In this document: one piece after another, positions 23,631-33,215 of the stretch | Layout of the letters: the number at the start of each line of letters is the position of its first letter | Position numbering within the stretch: position 1 is the stretch's first letter | Source of the DNA: JAGDZR01 sp049115695 | GTDB taxonomy: Bacteria > Bacteroidota > Bacteroidia > Cytophagales > Cyclobacteriaceae | Reading direction: 5' to 3' | Length of the DNA stretch: 64,000 bases | Assembly (NCBI GenBank): GCA_049115695.1 | Contig: JAGDZR010000001.1 | Location: forward strand, 186,001 to 250,000 | Translations under genes and position numbers: made by a program | The notes under the pieces: model-generated | Database searches by the model: none | What the model saw: only the letters and a program-made list of their open reading frames with translations | Told to the model about the DNA's origin: nothing

Positions 23631-26510
23631 CTATTTGAGGTACTGTTCTATCGATTTACCAAACCTGGATTCGAACTGAGATTTGAAATGAGTTACATTG
23701 TTCATGCCTATCGCTCTGCCGGCTTCTGAGGCACTCGTTACTTTGTTTTCATCCAGCAAGACCTTGATATATTGCCATCTCGTCTCTTTAATGAGCTCAT
23801 GAGGAGTCATGCTGGTAACTTTTTTCACCAATCTGTACACTTTTCTTTCGCTAGCCGCCAATTCTTCAGCCAGATCCATAACTGAAAGATTGTTATCATC
23901 AATTCTACTTGTGATGACAGATTTGAGTCGGGCTAAAATCTCCGCATCAAAATTATCATTTGAAGTTCCCGGTGTGAAAAGGTCGATAAGTTCTTTGCCT
24001 GCATCTCTTTTGAACTGATTTGTAATCCGCAGCTTCAACTCTTTGGGGTCAAAAGGTTTAGCGAAAATGGCATCAGCTCCCTTTTCAAGCAATTTATGCT
24101 TGTCTTCAGGATTCGTTCGGGCGCTTACGACAAACAAATGTGTGTTTTGATGTTTTGGGTTTGATTTTAGCTTTTCTATCAACTCAAATCCATCCATATA
24201 GGGCATCATAAGATCAGTTATCACCAGATCAACTTGCTCAAGATCCAATATGACCATTGCATCTTGTCCGTTATTTGAGGTAATAATGTTGTAATCCTCT
24301 TCTAGCATCCTTTTTAGGTAATTTCGGATTTCCCTATGATCCTCAACTATAAGTATGGTTTTTGAGTTATCATTGGAAGTGACTGTATTAGAAGATTCCT
24401 CATCAATCAGTATTTCGCTTCGATAGAGCGGTTCATGAATTTCCTGTATCACTTCTTCTGAAACCCACTTCTTACCTGAACTTGGCAATAGCACACTGAA
24501 AGTTGTTCCATTGTTCAATTCGCTTGTTACGCTAATTTGTCCCTGATGTAACTCAACAATTTCTTTCGTAAGGGCCAATCCTACACCCATCGACTCTTCA
24601 GGTTTGTAGTCTTGATCATCAGCGATATAGAATCGATCAAAAACGTAGGGGAGGTGTATGGAGGGGATGCCAGCGCCATTGTCCTGTACCATTATTTTCA
24701 TAAAATTGGCTGATCCTTTGTCGATTTCAAGTTTGATTTCTCCACCCGATTGAGTGTGCTTTACTGCATTGGAGAGCAGATTGTAGATGACTTTTTCAAA
24801 CTGGTGAGGATCGATTTCAACTGTCAATTCGTCACTCACCAACGAGCTAAACGATAATGCGATTTCCTTTTGAGACGCGGCACTGGAAAACATCTTTACA
24901 AGCATTTTGAGATAAGACTCAATCCGCACATGTTGTTTTTTTAGCTTGAGCTTTCCTTCCTCCAATCTCGTAAGGTCCCTGATTTCGTCCGCCATGAACA
25001 AAAGGCGTTTACCGTTTTTGTATCCTATTTTCAATTGATCTTTGGTGTCTTCGTCGAGCTTACTTTTTGGATCTTCCAGTACCTGATCCAAACTTCCCAG
25101 TATCAATGTAAGCGGGCTTCTCAGGTCATGTGATATGTTGGCGAAAAAGCGCGACTTAGCATTGTCGAGTTGCTTCAGTTTGTTAGACTGGTATTCGATT
25201 TGTTCTTTTTGCTTTTGAATTTCCGTCAGCAGTCGCTTTCGAAGTACAGAAGAACGATAGACAAACAGCATGAGTCCAAAAAGCAGTAATACCAAAATGA
25301 TCACTCCTATAAGCAGTTGTTTTTGCTTGTCTATGATCTCTTGTTGAAGAATTGCTTCTCTTTTGAGTGCTTCATTTTCTGCCTCTTTTTTACCGGTTTG
25401 ATAACGCGCCTCCATTTCAGCCAGATTACTTCTGTCATTTTCATCTGTGATTTGATATAGTAGATTATAAGCCTTATCGAAATAGTAGGTTGCTTCCTTG
25501 TATTGTTCAAGTTCGGATAAAATCTCAGCCTTTAAACTAGCGGCTTCATGTTGATTTCTTTTGGCACTGGCTGAATCAGCTGAGGCTTCCGCTATATTGA
25601 CATACTTAAGCGCCTTCCTATAATTCTTTTGATCCATCAGAACTTTGGTCATTGTGAGCGCGGGATAAGCGAGGTTGGCAAAATCTCCAATTTGATTCTT
25701 CAAATAGATAGCCGAGTCGGCGTAAAATATGGCACTATCAAAGACTTCTGTACGCCAGTAGCATATGGCGAGATTGCCATATCCTATGGAGTACGCTTTT
25801 GCATTAGATCCTGGCGGAAATCTTTCCAGAAAACGATTGAGCCAATATCTGGCCGTGTCATAACGATGTTCACCCATGTGGATGAGTGCTAAATTGTTGC
25901 TAAGTCCCGCCTTGAATCTTGTACTCGTTGCTACTTCCATTGCGCGCTGGAAGTACTCCATTCCTTTGGTCCAATTGTTTTGCGATTGATAGATCAATCC
26001 AATTTGCTTATATGAGTCAGCAATTTCATTCGGATCAATATTGAGCTGCTCCTTGATAGCCAATGACTTTAGCGCGTATTCAATCGCTTCTAAATAATCG
26101 TCCCGCCCATCAAAGTAATAGGCAATCTCAAATAGGGTTTCGGCCTGTAAAGCACTATCCTGCAGTTCTTTTACAAGGTCTAACGCTTCGAAAAGATCAT
26201 CATAGCCGTAATCGGGAATTCCGTGCAAACCTTTAAGCTTGCCTCTTGTAATAAGTGCTCGTGATAATTGAGATGTCTTGAGATTTCTCGCTATTTCTAC
26301 GGCTGTATCAGCCCATAATACGGACTGATCCGCAAGTTCATGACGAGTAGTCCACGCTAGTTCTTCGTAGACAATATGTCGAAGTGAATCGGAAAGGTCA
26401 CTCTGTGCTGAGAGCTCCTTCAGACCGTCTATCTCAGCTGTTTGGGCTGTTATAGAAGAGCCAATGAGCAAGCAAATGAAAATTAAAGGCGCGGACCGAT
26501 TCATACCCAA
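23631..26510 (-). CDS. Hybrid two-component regulator: TPR, histidine kinase, receiver, AraC domain
   Basis: 959 residues. Signal sequence (about 1-22); periplasmic TPR-like helices (about 40-350) replace the usual propeller sensor; coiled coil; one membrane helix (about 399-418); HisKA with phospho-acceptor His461 (FFANISHDLRSPL); HATPase (about 565-680, NLLSNAVKHT, DNGAGIP, GVGLALTKEIVELHQG); receiver (717-832) with Asp766 and Lys818; AraC-type helix-turn-helix pair (about 857-959). Such hybrid proteins sense and bind DNA in one chain. The nearby CTGCCAA direct-repeat pairs are the obvious candidate operators. The signal is unknown; no polysaccharide-utilisation genes are adjacent. Confidence 0.95.
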   Translation of the reverse strand: MGMNRSAPLIFICLLIGSSITAQTAEIDGLKELSAQSDLSDSLRHIVYEELAWTTRHELADQSVLWADTAVEIARNLKTSQLSRALITRGKLKGLHGIPDYGYDDLFEALDLVKELQDSALQAETLFEIAYYFDGRDDYLEAIEYALKSLAIKEQLNIDPNEIADSYKQIGLIYQSQNNWTKGMEYFQRAMEVATSTRFKAGLSNNLALIHMGEHRYDTARYWLNRFLERFPPGSNAKAYSIGYGNLAICYWRTEVFDSAIFYADSAIYLKNQIGDFANLAYPALTMTKVLMDQKNYRKALKYVNIAEASADSASAKRNQHEAASLKAEILSELEQYKEATYYFDKAYNLLYQITDENDRSNLAEMEARYQTGKKEAENEALKREAILQQEIIDKQKQLLIGVIILVLLLFGLMLFVYRSSVLRKRLLTEIQKQKEQIEYQSNKLKQLDNAKSRFFANISHDLRSPLTLILGSLDQVLEDPKSKLDEDTKDQLKIGYKNGKRLLFMADEIRDLTRLEEGKLKLKKQHVRIESYLKMLVKMFSSAASQKEIALSFSSLVSDELTVEIDPHQFEKVIYNLLSNAVKHTQSGGEIKLEIDKGSANFMKIMVQDNGAGIPSIHLPYVFDRFYIADDQDYKPEESMGVGLALTKEIVELHQGQISVTSELNNGTTFSVLLPSSGKKWVSEEVIQEIHEPLYRSEILIDEESSNTVTSNDNSKTILIVEDHREIRNYLKRMLEEDYNIITSNNGQDAMVILDLEQVDLVITDLMMPYMDGFELIEKLKSNPKHQNTHLFVVSARTNPEDKHKLLEKGADAIFAKPFDPKELKLRITNQFKRDAGKELIDLFTPGTSNDNFDAEILARLKSVITSRIDDNNLSVMDLAEELAASERKVYRLVKKVTSMTPHELIKETRWQYIKVLLDENKVTSASEAGRAIGMNNVTHFKSQFESRFGKSIEQYLK

Positions 26511-26571
26511 TGATATTCAAAGCGCACCTAATACTGATGAACCATTCTCATCTTTCTGTAAAAGATTCAAT

Positions 26572-27252
26572 CTATTCGTAAAATACGGCTACTTCATCAA
26601 GGTTTTTTCTCTTCAGGTCAGGCACGTAAACCTCATCTTCAGGATAACCGATCGGTAACAACAAGTAGGGACGTTCGTTCGCAGGTCGGTTCAGGATTTT
26701 GGTGAGAAAATTCATTGGACTGGGTGTATGCGTAATGGTCACCAATCCAGCATTATGAATGGCCGTTATCAACATGCCGCATGCGATCCCAACACTCTCG
26801 TTGACATAATAGTTGTTGTGTTTTTCTCCGCTCTGATGCTCATACACCTTTTTGAATACGATGATCAACCAAGGTGCTTTTTCCAGAAACGGTTTGTTCC
26901 AGTCTGTTGCAATAGGTTTTAAATCATTGAGCCATCTTTCAGACATGCGACCGTTATAACTGTCATATTCTTCCTTTTCTGCAGCCTCACGGATTTTGAC
27001 TTTGATGTCAGCTGAAGAAACAGCGCAAAAGGTCCAGGGTTGCTTATGCGCGCCAGAGGGAGCTGAGGAAGCGGTCATGATCAAGTCATCAATAACTGAC
27101 TTAGGGACAGGTTTATCAGCAATGTCTCTTACCGTTCTTCTCGTATCGGCCCATTCGTAAAACGATTTGACACGTTTGGCTAATTCGTCCGGATCGTATG
27201 TTTCACGATCATACTTAACATGCGTGAAACCATGGATTTCTTTGCTCTTCAT
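26572..27252 (-). CDS. Iodotyrosine-deiodinase-like flavin nitroreductase
   Basis: 226 residues of the FMN nitroreductase fold: RRTVRDIADKPVP, SAPSGAHKQPWTF, NESVGIACGMLITAIHNAGL and LLPIGYPEDE. It resembles animal iodotyrosine deiodinase along its length, including VPDLKRKNLDEV near the C-terminus. The three residues that hold the halotyrosine zwitterion in that enzyme appear to be present with the right spacing: Glu95, Tyr99 and Lys120. Reductive dehalogenation of halotyrosines is therefore plausible; a general nitroreductase is the alternative. It is 3 bp downstream of the M49-like gene on the same strand. Confidence 0.85.
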   Translation of the reverse strand: MKSKEIHGFTHVKYDRETYDPDELAKRVKSFYEWADTRRTVRDIADKPVPKSVIDDLIMTASSAPSGAHKQPWTFCAVSSADIKVKIREAAEKEEYDSYNGRMSERWLNDLKPIATDWNKPFLEKAPWLIIVFKKVYEHQSGEKHNNYYVNESVGIACGMLITAIHNAGLVTITHTPSPMNFLTKILNRPANERPYLLLPIGYPEDEVYVPDLKRKNLDEVAVFYE

Positions 27253-27255
27253 ATC

Positions 27256-28884
27256 TTATAACCCTAAAACGTCCACTCCTTGATTGAAAACAACATCAAC
27301 TGGTATGCCTGCTGCTGCCAATTTATCCAGATCACTTTGCAGGTCAGCTAATATCAAGCCCTTTTCAGCCACCAGGTTAGAAACACCTTCATAGTCTCCA
27401 TCTCCCTGGAGTGTTAAGATAATTTCGGTCAAACCGTTCATGGCGGTTGTCATTTTTTCATAATCTACGGTGTACTTACCATCAGCATCTTTTGAAAAGG
27501 CACCCATTTCCTTAAAATAGTTGAACCTAATCATGTTGGCTTTGCCATGGGCACTAGATGCGCCAAAACGCACAGATCTAAATATGCTGGCAAGAAATGT
27601 AGTGTAGTAAGACTCCATGGTGCCTGCGACTTCTCCACTTTTTATCAACTGGTTGATCATGTAGAGTCCAAGTACGTCGGCTTTTCCTTCCTCTAATGCT
27701 GAGTAGTGCTCCTTGAGTGCACTGCGTACGGTCCCTTTTCCATTGATGGTATTTTTAATGCCTAAACCATGTGCCACCTCATGAAACATTGTGTTGGCAA
27801 AGAAGGCGTCAAAGTTTACATGTTGTCGCTGCTCATCGTTGATCAATTGATCGGCAATGGGGATCAGTATTTTTTCATATTTGGCTTTCATGGCGTTTTT
27901 AAGCTGTAGCCTGCGGGATCCTTTTTGTAGCTGAACTTCTTCATCGTTGGGTAGGTTGATGGCAATGGTCTTACTGCCGGCATTGCAATCACCTGCATAG
28001 TAAATCACATCATATGCATTAAGATCAGCATTTGCTCCGGGTTTTTCTTGTTTATACTGATCAGGAACAGGAATACCTTTCTGGAGTTCAGGGAGCAGAC
28101 TGGTGTATTTTTCGAGTCGCTTGCTCCAATCCATGTCCTTGATCAACACATAGGCCTCATGAGCAGCTTTATAGTTAAATAATCCGTCTTCGTAGTTTTC
28201 AATGGGTCCTATGACCACATCGATCTGATTGGACTTCATATCCATCCAGGCCATATCGGATGGTTGATATTCATCCGTTATTAACGCTTCAGAACGTAAT
28301 TCGAGATATTGCCTGAATCCAGGATCCTCTGCCAGCTCTGCACTTTCCTTTAGAAGCTGAGCAGCTCTTTGTACCTGTTCTGCGAACATTTCATTGTAAG
28401 GGATCGTGATGAGATTCCCTTGATCATCCCTTCTCAAAAATGTGTACAATGATGCTTTATCAGGTAAGTCAGCGGCTTCAAATTCTGATTTGGTCATATC
28501 ATCTGGATAGAAATTAGCTCCGGCTGGTTTAGGGCCAATCCCTTCAATGAATGGAGCATTACCATTCAGTCTGTCCCATGGGCCATAATTGATTTTAATA
28601 AACTCCTTTTCATCGTCATAATTAGTTAAGGCTAAAGCTTCTTTTTTTGTGCCATATGCCTCTTGCCAGAATAATTCATCCATGATATCAGACGCTTCAA
28701 TCAACTTACCAATCATTTGTTTTTGTGAATTGCTCAGTGAAGACAGATCAGCAGTCAAAGTAAAGGGTGTATACACGTCTAATAAGGATTCCTCTTCTTC
28801 CTGAACTGGCGTTGAAAGTTCTTTTTTTGATGGTTCACATGCGATCCATATTAATGCTAAAGCAATTAATCTAATCTTGTTCAT
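27256..28884 (-). CDS. Dipeptidyl-peptidase III-like (M49-related) metallopeptidase lipoprotein
   Basis: 542 residues from the ATG at 28884 (MNKIRLIALALIWIACEPSK, lipoprotein signal). The ORF is open to 28947, but that start destroys the signal. The zinc motif is FHEVAHGLG, that is HExxH, followed about 26 residues later by ALEEGKADVLGLYMI, equivalent to the EECRAD segment of M49. Classical DPP III has HExxGH; the one-residue-shorter version occurs in a related bacterial/plant group. Probably a periplasmic or surface zinc peptidase or hydrolase. It forms a unit with the deiodinase-like gene. Confidence 0.75.
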   Translation of the reverse strand: MNKIRLIALALIWIACEPSKKELSTPVQEEEESLLDVYTPFTLTADLSSLSNSQKQMIGKLIEASDIMDELFWQEAYGTKKEALALTNYDDEKEFIKINYGPWDRLNGNAPFIEGIGPKPAGANFYPDDMTKSEFEAADLPDKASLYTFLRRDDQGNLITIPYNEMFAEQVQRAAQLLKESAELAEDPGFRQYLELRSEALITDEYQPSDMAWMDMKSNQIDVVIGPIENYEDGLFNYKAAHEAYVLIKDMDWSKRLEKYTSLLPELQKGIPVPDQYKQEKPGANADLNAYDVIYYAGDCNAGSKTIAINLPNDEEVQLQKGSRRLQLKNAMKAKYEKILIPIADQLINDEQRQHVNFDAFFANTMFHEVAHGLGIKNTINGKGTVRSALKEHYSALEEGKADVLGLYMINQLIKSGEVAGTMESYYTTFLASIFRSVRFGASSAHGKANMIRFNYFKEMGAFSKDADGKYTVDYEKMTTAMNGLTEIILTLQGDGDYEGVSNLVAEKGLILADLQSDLDKLAAAGIPVDVVFNQGVDVLGL

Positions 28885-29034
28885 TTTCGGGTTTGTTTCA
28901 TTTCCAGTGTCTAAAATAACTAAACGGTTGCTAATGCAATTAATCACATGACCATTGACTTAACTAAAATTCAGTTCGAGGACTTGATAATACCCACTTG
29001 TATAATCTGGTGCATGTTAGGCAGCCCAATAGAA

Positions 29035-29042
29035 TAGCTTTG
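29035..29042 (+). promoter_or_regulatory. Candidate -7 box for the DUF5916 gene
   Basis: TAGCTTTG matches TAnnTTTG and lies 20 bp before the ATG. No convincing -33 TTG at the usual distance. Confidence 0.35.
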
Positions 29043-29062
29043 CAGCTTTAAAGAGGTAAAAC

Positions 29063-31189
29063 ATGCGCATTGGATTTTTGGTGTCATTGATTTTGGTAGT
29101 TCTGGGAGCAAATGCTCATGAAATAGGGCGTCTTAATTCAATATATACTGAGACTGCCCCAGTAATTGACGGGGAGTTAAATGATGATGTATGGAATCAA
29201 TCTGGGCAGGTCAGTGGTTTCAAGACCTTTGTGCCTGATTTTGGTCAAGAGCTTCCTTTCAAAACCGTGGCTTATTGGTCACACGATGAAGACAATCTGT
29301 ATTTTGCTTTTAAGTGCTATGACGATCCTGAACTGATTAAGACCTCCTTGGCAGCTCGAGACAAGATTCAATATGATGATTGGGTTTGCATCAATCTTGA
29401 CTCGTTCAATGATCAGCAGACATTGTACGGGTTTTACATTAATCCGAATGGAATTCAAATGGATACCCGATTTGCAGGGAATCGTGATGACCCGGCCATT
29501 GATATGGTGTGGTACAGTGCTGGAAAAATTGACGAGGAAGGCTATACGGTAGAGGCGAAAATACCTTTTAAAAGTATCAGGTACGCGGTGAAAGATGGAA
29601 AGGTCGATATGGGTGTGATTTTTGAACGAAAAGTCAGTAGAATGACTACCCAGGTGACTTATCCACCCCTTAACCCTGAACAAGGTTTTAATTTCCTAAC
29701 CCAAAGTATGCCGATTCATTTTGAAAACGTAAAAAAGAATGTCCTGCTTGAACTACTGCCAGCTGTTACTTATGGAAGGACAAAGAATGATCAGGAAGGA
29801 ATAATGGTAACGGATGATCAAACCGAACTGAGTTTGACCGCAAAGTATGGAATAACATCAAATTTAATCCTTGATGCTACCTACAATCCCGACTTTAGTC
29901 AAGTGGAAGCAGATGCAGTGCAAATGCAGGTCAATCAGCGATTTCCGGTTTTCTTTCCAGAGAAAAGACCATTTTTCCAGGAGGGAAGTGAAAATTTTAA
30001 CCACAGTGGACGAGGAAACGAAATACGATCCATTGTGAATACGCGTACAATTGCCAATCCAATATCAGCAGGTAAATTGACGGGAAGAATAGGCGCTAAA
30101 AACACCATATCTGCGGTTGCAGCGATTGATGAGTTAGATACTTCATACAATGCCAATGTCGGGGTAATGCGGTATAAAAGAACTTTGAGCAAGGATAGCT
30201 ATGTGGGTGGATTTTGGACTGGAAGAGCTGAGGCAGAGCTGACAAATGTAGTCTATGGTCTTGATGGGCAATATCGATTAAGTGACGCGAGCATGCTCAG
30301 CGGCTATACCTTCAATACTTATACGGATGAAGCTGAAACTGATCCTGTCAATGCCGCGGCTTTTGCAGGTAACTATTCTTACCGAAACAGAAATGTAAGC
30401 GTCAGTGCGGGAGTTACACATGTGAGCGAAGATTTTAGATCCACCGTGGGTTACATAACACGTACTGGTATAACAAAGTACAACGCCTTCTACAGTCCAA
30501 AGTTTTATCCCAAGTCAGGGGCTATCAAGAAATTGGATGGACTTGTTTATTTCTCTACCAGTAAGGATCATCCTAGTGGGTTGTATGAAAGAAGTTTATT
30601 TAACCGATATGAACTGACGCTACCACGAAATACAGAAATTAGATTGTCTGGGGGCTTGTCTAATGAAATCTATGAAGCGCTAAAATTTGATCGGAGCAAT
30701 GTGACACTTTCAGCCGAATCACAACTGACCAAACGAATAGGAGTTGGCGGGGAGTACCGAATTCAGCGAAGACCCTATTACAGTGATCTGGAGCAAGGCA
30801 TGGGTAAGTCGATTGAAGGGGGTATGATAGTTCAGTTTTCCGATAATTTCAATTCTGAAACGGAATACAATTACTCCGAATTGAATAGTCAGGAGACAGG
30901 AGAAAACTACTATAAGATCCACATTATCAGATCGAAGAATACTTATCAATTGAATAAGTATTTCTTTGCGAGAGCTATCATTCAATACAATTCATTTACT
31001 CACGTCATTACTCCGAACTTGTTGGCGTCATTTACATATATCCCGGGTACTGTTGTTCATGTTGGATACGGATCGTTCTATGATCGAACAAGATGGGATA
31101 TTGAGGCAGGAGATTACGTCGATAGTCCAACTTTCAGTGTTAAAAATCAAGGGGTATTCTTCAAAGCGTCTTATTTGTGGAGGATGTGA
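29063..31189 (+). CDS. DUF5916 protein: CBM9-like domain plus outer-membrane barrel
   Basis: 708 residues. A signal sequence (about 1-18) is followed by a family-9-carbohydrate-binding-like domain (about 25-210) recognised by APVIDGELNDDVWNQS and the DDWVCINLDSF and YGFYINPNGIQMD segments, and then a long beta-barrel region (about 225-708) including FFPEKRPFFQEGSENF. This two-part architecture is DUF5916, widespread in Bacteroidota and often near peptidases. It is presumed to sit in the outer membrane; no transport or enzymatic role has been established as far as I know. It is monocistronic. Confidence 0.9.
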   Translation: MRIGFLVSLILVVLGANAHEIGRLNSIYTETAPVIDGELNDDVWNQSGQVSGFKTFVPDFGQELPFKTVAYWSHDEDNLYFAFKCYDDPELIKTSLAARDKIQYDDWVCINLDSFNDQQTLYGFYINPNGIQMDTRFAGNRDDPAIDMVWYSAGKIDEEGYTVEAKIPFKSIRYAVKDGKVDMGVIFERKVSRMTTQVTYPPLNPEQGFNFLTQSMPIHFENVKKNVLLELLPAVTYGRTKNDQEGIMVTDDQTELSLTAKYGITSNLILDATYNPDFSQVEADAVQMQVNQRFPVFFPEKRPFFQEGSENFNHSGRGNEIRSIVNTRTIANPISAGKLTGRIGAKNTISAVAAIDELDTSYNANVGVMRYKRTLSKDSYVGGFWTGRAEAELTNVVYGLDGQYRLSDASMLSGYTFNTYTDEAETDPVNAAAFAGNYSYRNRNVSVSAGVTHVSEDFRSTVGYITRTGITKYNAFYSPKFYPKSGAIKKLDGLVYFSTSKDHPSGLYERSLFNRYELTLPRNTEIRLSGGLSNEIYEALKFDRSNVTLSAESQLTKRIGVGGEYRIQRRPYYSDLEQGMGKSIEGGMIVQFSDNFNSETEYNYSELNSQETGENYYKIHIIRSKNTYQLNKYFFARAIIQYNSFTHVITPNLLASFTYIPGTVVHVGYGSFYDRTRWDIEAGDYVDSPTFSVKNQGVFFKASYLWRM

Positions 31190-31192
31190 TTA

Positions 31193-32194
31193 TCAGCCTC
31201 TAGAGATAATGATAAGTGCCAAGCCTGCGACAAAGCAAACGAACATGAGGTTGATTAACCTTTTTGTTGATTGATTGCTACTGGTAAATTCCTTCCAAAT
31301 AAAGACACCCCATGCGGCAGCAACCATCGTAGCGCCTTGTCCTAGTCCGTATGAAATGGCAAAACCAGCCTTTTCAGAAGCAATCATGCTTAAATTCATC
31401 CCAATACACCAAATGACTCCACCGAGAACTCCGATTGCATGTGTCTTTGCATCTCCCTTGGTGAAATAGTCACCATATGACACAGGTTCACCACTAACCG
31501 GTCTGAACATAAAGAAGCTGTTCCAAACAAAATTGGAAATAAATATCCCGATTGAGAAGACAAATACAGCGCTGTACGGGGTGAATAAACCAGCCTGTGG
31601 ATTTTGAAAATCTAATGAAACGGATGAGGCAACTAGCCGGAAAAAGAATGCCATCATTACACCGCCAATAACAGCATATACTATGCCACGAGTAGGAGTA
31701 GTGGCATTCATTGATGATTTCTGTTTATAGGCTAGGGCATCCAGTACAATAGCAATGATCACCAGACCAACTCCAAGGAACAGCTGTATAGGATCGCCAA
31801 TGGGGGTTGCTACATAATTGACGATGACACCTAGTGCAAGGGCAATACCTATTCCGACTGGAAAGGCTACCGCCATGCCAGCAATGTCAATCGCAGCAAC
31901 AATCATCAAATTGGCGAGATTGAATACTACACCTCCAAGAAAAGCCGATACAAAGGAACTCATTTCCGCCTGTGAAAGGTCTGTAAAAAATGATCGACCT
32001 GTTTCTCCTGTTGATCCCAATGTAACACCAAATATTAATGAGCAGAGTATGATACCTAAACTATAGTCCCAATAGAAAAGGGGGAAAGACCATGATTTTG
32101 AAGCTAATTTTTGAGTGTTCGCCCAAGATCCCCAGCATAGCATAGTGACAACACAAAGGATTACGGCAAGGGTATAACTTTCTGGAATAAACAT
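31193..32194 (-). CDS. GRP/RbsU-like sugar transporter
   Basis: 333 residues, ten predicted membrane helices, of the drug/metabolite superfamily subgroup with GRP sugar uptake proteins. It opens with a helix containing MLCWGSWANTQKLA and includes FNLANLMIVAAIDIAGMAVAFPVGIGIALALG. It starts 6 bp after the rbsK stop codon and a LacI-type regulator lies divergently beyond rbsK, so ribose or a related pentose is the likely substrate. This pairing is inferred from context; the transporter's own sequence only shows the family. Confidence 0.8.
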   Translation of the reverse strand: MFIPESYTLAVILCVVTMLCWGSWANTQKLASKSWSFPLFYWDYSLGIILCSLIFGVTLGSTGETGRSFFTDLSQAEMSSFVSAFLGGVVFNLANLMIVAAIDIAGMAVAFPVGIGIALALGVIVNYVATPIGDPIQLFLGVGLVIIAIVLDALAYKQKSSMNATTPTRGIVYAVIGGVMMAFFFRLVASSVSLDFQNPQAGLFTPYSAVFVFSIGIFISNFVWNSFFMFRPVSGEPVSYGDYFTKGDAKTHAIGVLGGVIWCIGMNLSMIASEKAGFAISYGLGQGATMVAAAWGVFIWKEFTSSNQSTKRLINLMFVCFVAGLALIIISRG

Positions 32195-32200
32195 TTGAAA

Positions 32201-33118
32201 CTATTGAATGGTTGAAAGATCATTTTTTGATGGCACAGAGGTTTGAGCTCCCAGTTTTGTCACTGAAAAGGCGGCAGCCTGATTTGCAAAACCGATGGCT
32301 GATCTAAGACTGAGTCCTTCGGCCAAAGCGACGGTTAATGCTCCATTGAATGTGTCTCCAGCCGCAGTGCTATCTATTGCTTTTACCCTATAGCCAGGAA
32401 TAAGTTCATCTAACTCATCTGATCGAACATAGGCCCCTTGGGCTCCCATTGTGATAATGACAATCGGAATTCCTTTTTTTCTTAGTAGGGATGCTGCTCT
32501 TCCAGCTGAATCAATATCTGTGACATTGATGTTGGTGAGTAGTTTAGCTTCGGACTCATTAGGCGTGATGATGTCTACACCACTTAACAAGTCCTCATCA
32601 AGTGATTGCGCAGGAGCCGGATTCAGAATCACTTTTGTGTTGTTTTGTTTGGCTATTTGTATGGCTTTCCTGACAGATTCGATTGGGATTTCCAATTGAA
32701 TGAGTAAGAAACCTGAATCCTCGATAATTGCAGATTTTTGAACAATGTCATCACTTGATAGCTCATTGTTAGCGCCAAGTGCAACTGAGATTGAGTTTTC
32801 CCCCTTGCCATCAACCATGATAAGTGCTACTCCTGATGGAGTGTGATGATCTGTATAAATGTGATCAACGTTAATTCCTCTGGCTTTGAAGCCGACGATG
32901 GCTTCTTTGCCAAATAGATCTTGGCCAACCTTGGCAATGAAAGTAACATTCCCCTCCAAAGAAGCGGCCGCAACAGCTTGATTAGCTCCTTTACCACCTG
33001 GGATCATTTGAAATACACCTCCCAAAACAGTTTCACCAGGTCTGGGGAGATGTTCGGATTTGACTACCATGTCTGTATTGCTACTTCCTATGACTAGTAT
33101 TTTTTCCTGTTGGGTCAT
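32201..33118 (-). CDS. rbsK: Ribokinase
   Basis: About 305 residues from the ATG at 33118 (MTQQEKILVIGSSNTDMVV). Upstream in-frame ATGs at 33133 and 33163 add non-family sequence. PfkB motifs are clear: GGKGANQAVAAASLEG near the N-terminus and DSTAAGDTFNGAL with the catalytic Asp near the C-terminus. It phosphorylates D-ribose to ribose 5-phosphate. It forms an operon with the RbsU-like transporter and is divergent from the LacI regulator. Confidence 0.92.
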   Translation of the reverse strand: MTQQEKILVIGSSNTDMVVKSEHLPRPGETVLGGVFQMIPGGKGANQAVAAASLEGNVTFIAKVGQDLFGKEAIVGFKARGINVDHIYTDHHTPSGVALIMVDGKGENSISVALGANNELSSDDIVQKSAIIEDSGFLLIQLEIPIESVRKAIQIAKQNNTKVILNPAPAQSLDEDLLSGVDIITPNESEAKLLTNINVTDIDSAGRAASLLRKKGIPIVIITMGAQGAYVRSDELDELIPGYRVKAIDSTAAGDTFNGALTVALAEGLSLRSAIGFANQAAAFSVTKLGAQTSVPSKNDLSTIQ

Positions 33119-33215
33119 TCGATGAACATTCATTTGTATATTGCACAATCGAGTGCGCTGCACAAATAAGCATTATTTTGTTGATATTCATGAACGAATT
33201 TGTAATAAATTATCA
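33119..33215. promoter_or_regulatory. Divergent rbsK/LacI control region with candidate operator
   Basis: The 97-bp gap contains TGCACAA twice in direct orientation (about 33143 and 33160) around GTGCGCTGCAC, an inverted repeat GTGC/GCAC with a three-base centre. This is a reasonable LacI-family operator candidate controlling both directions. Not verified. Confidence 0.35.
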
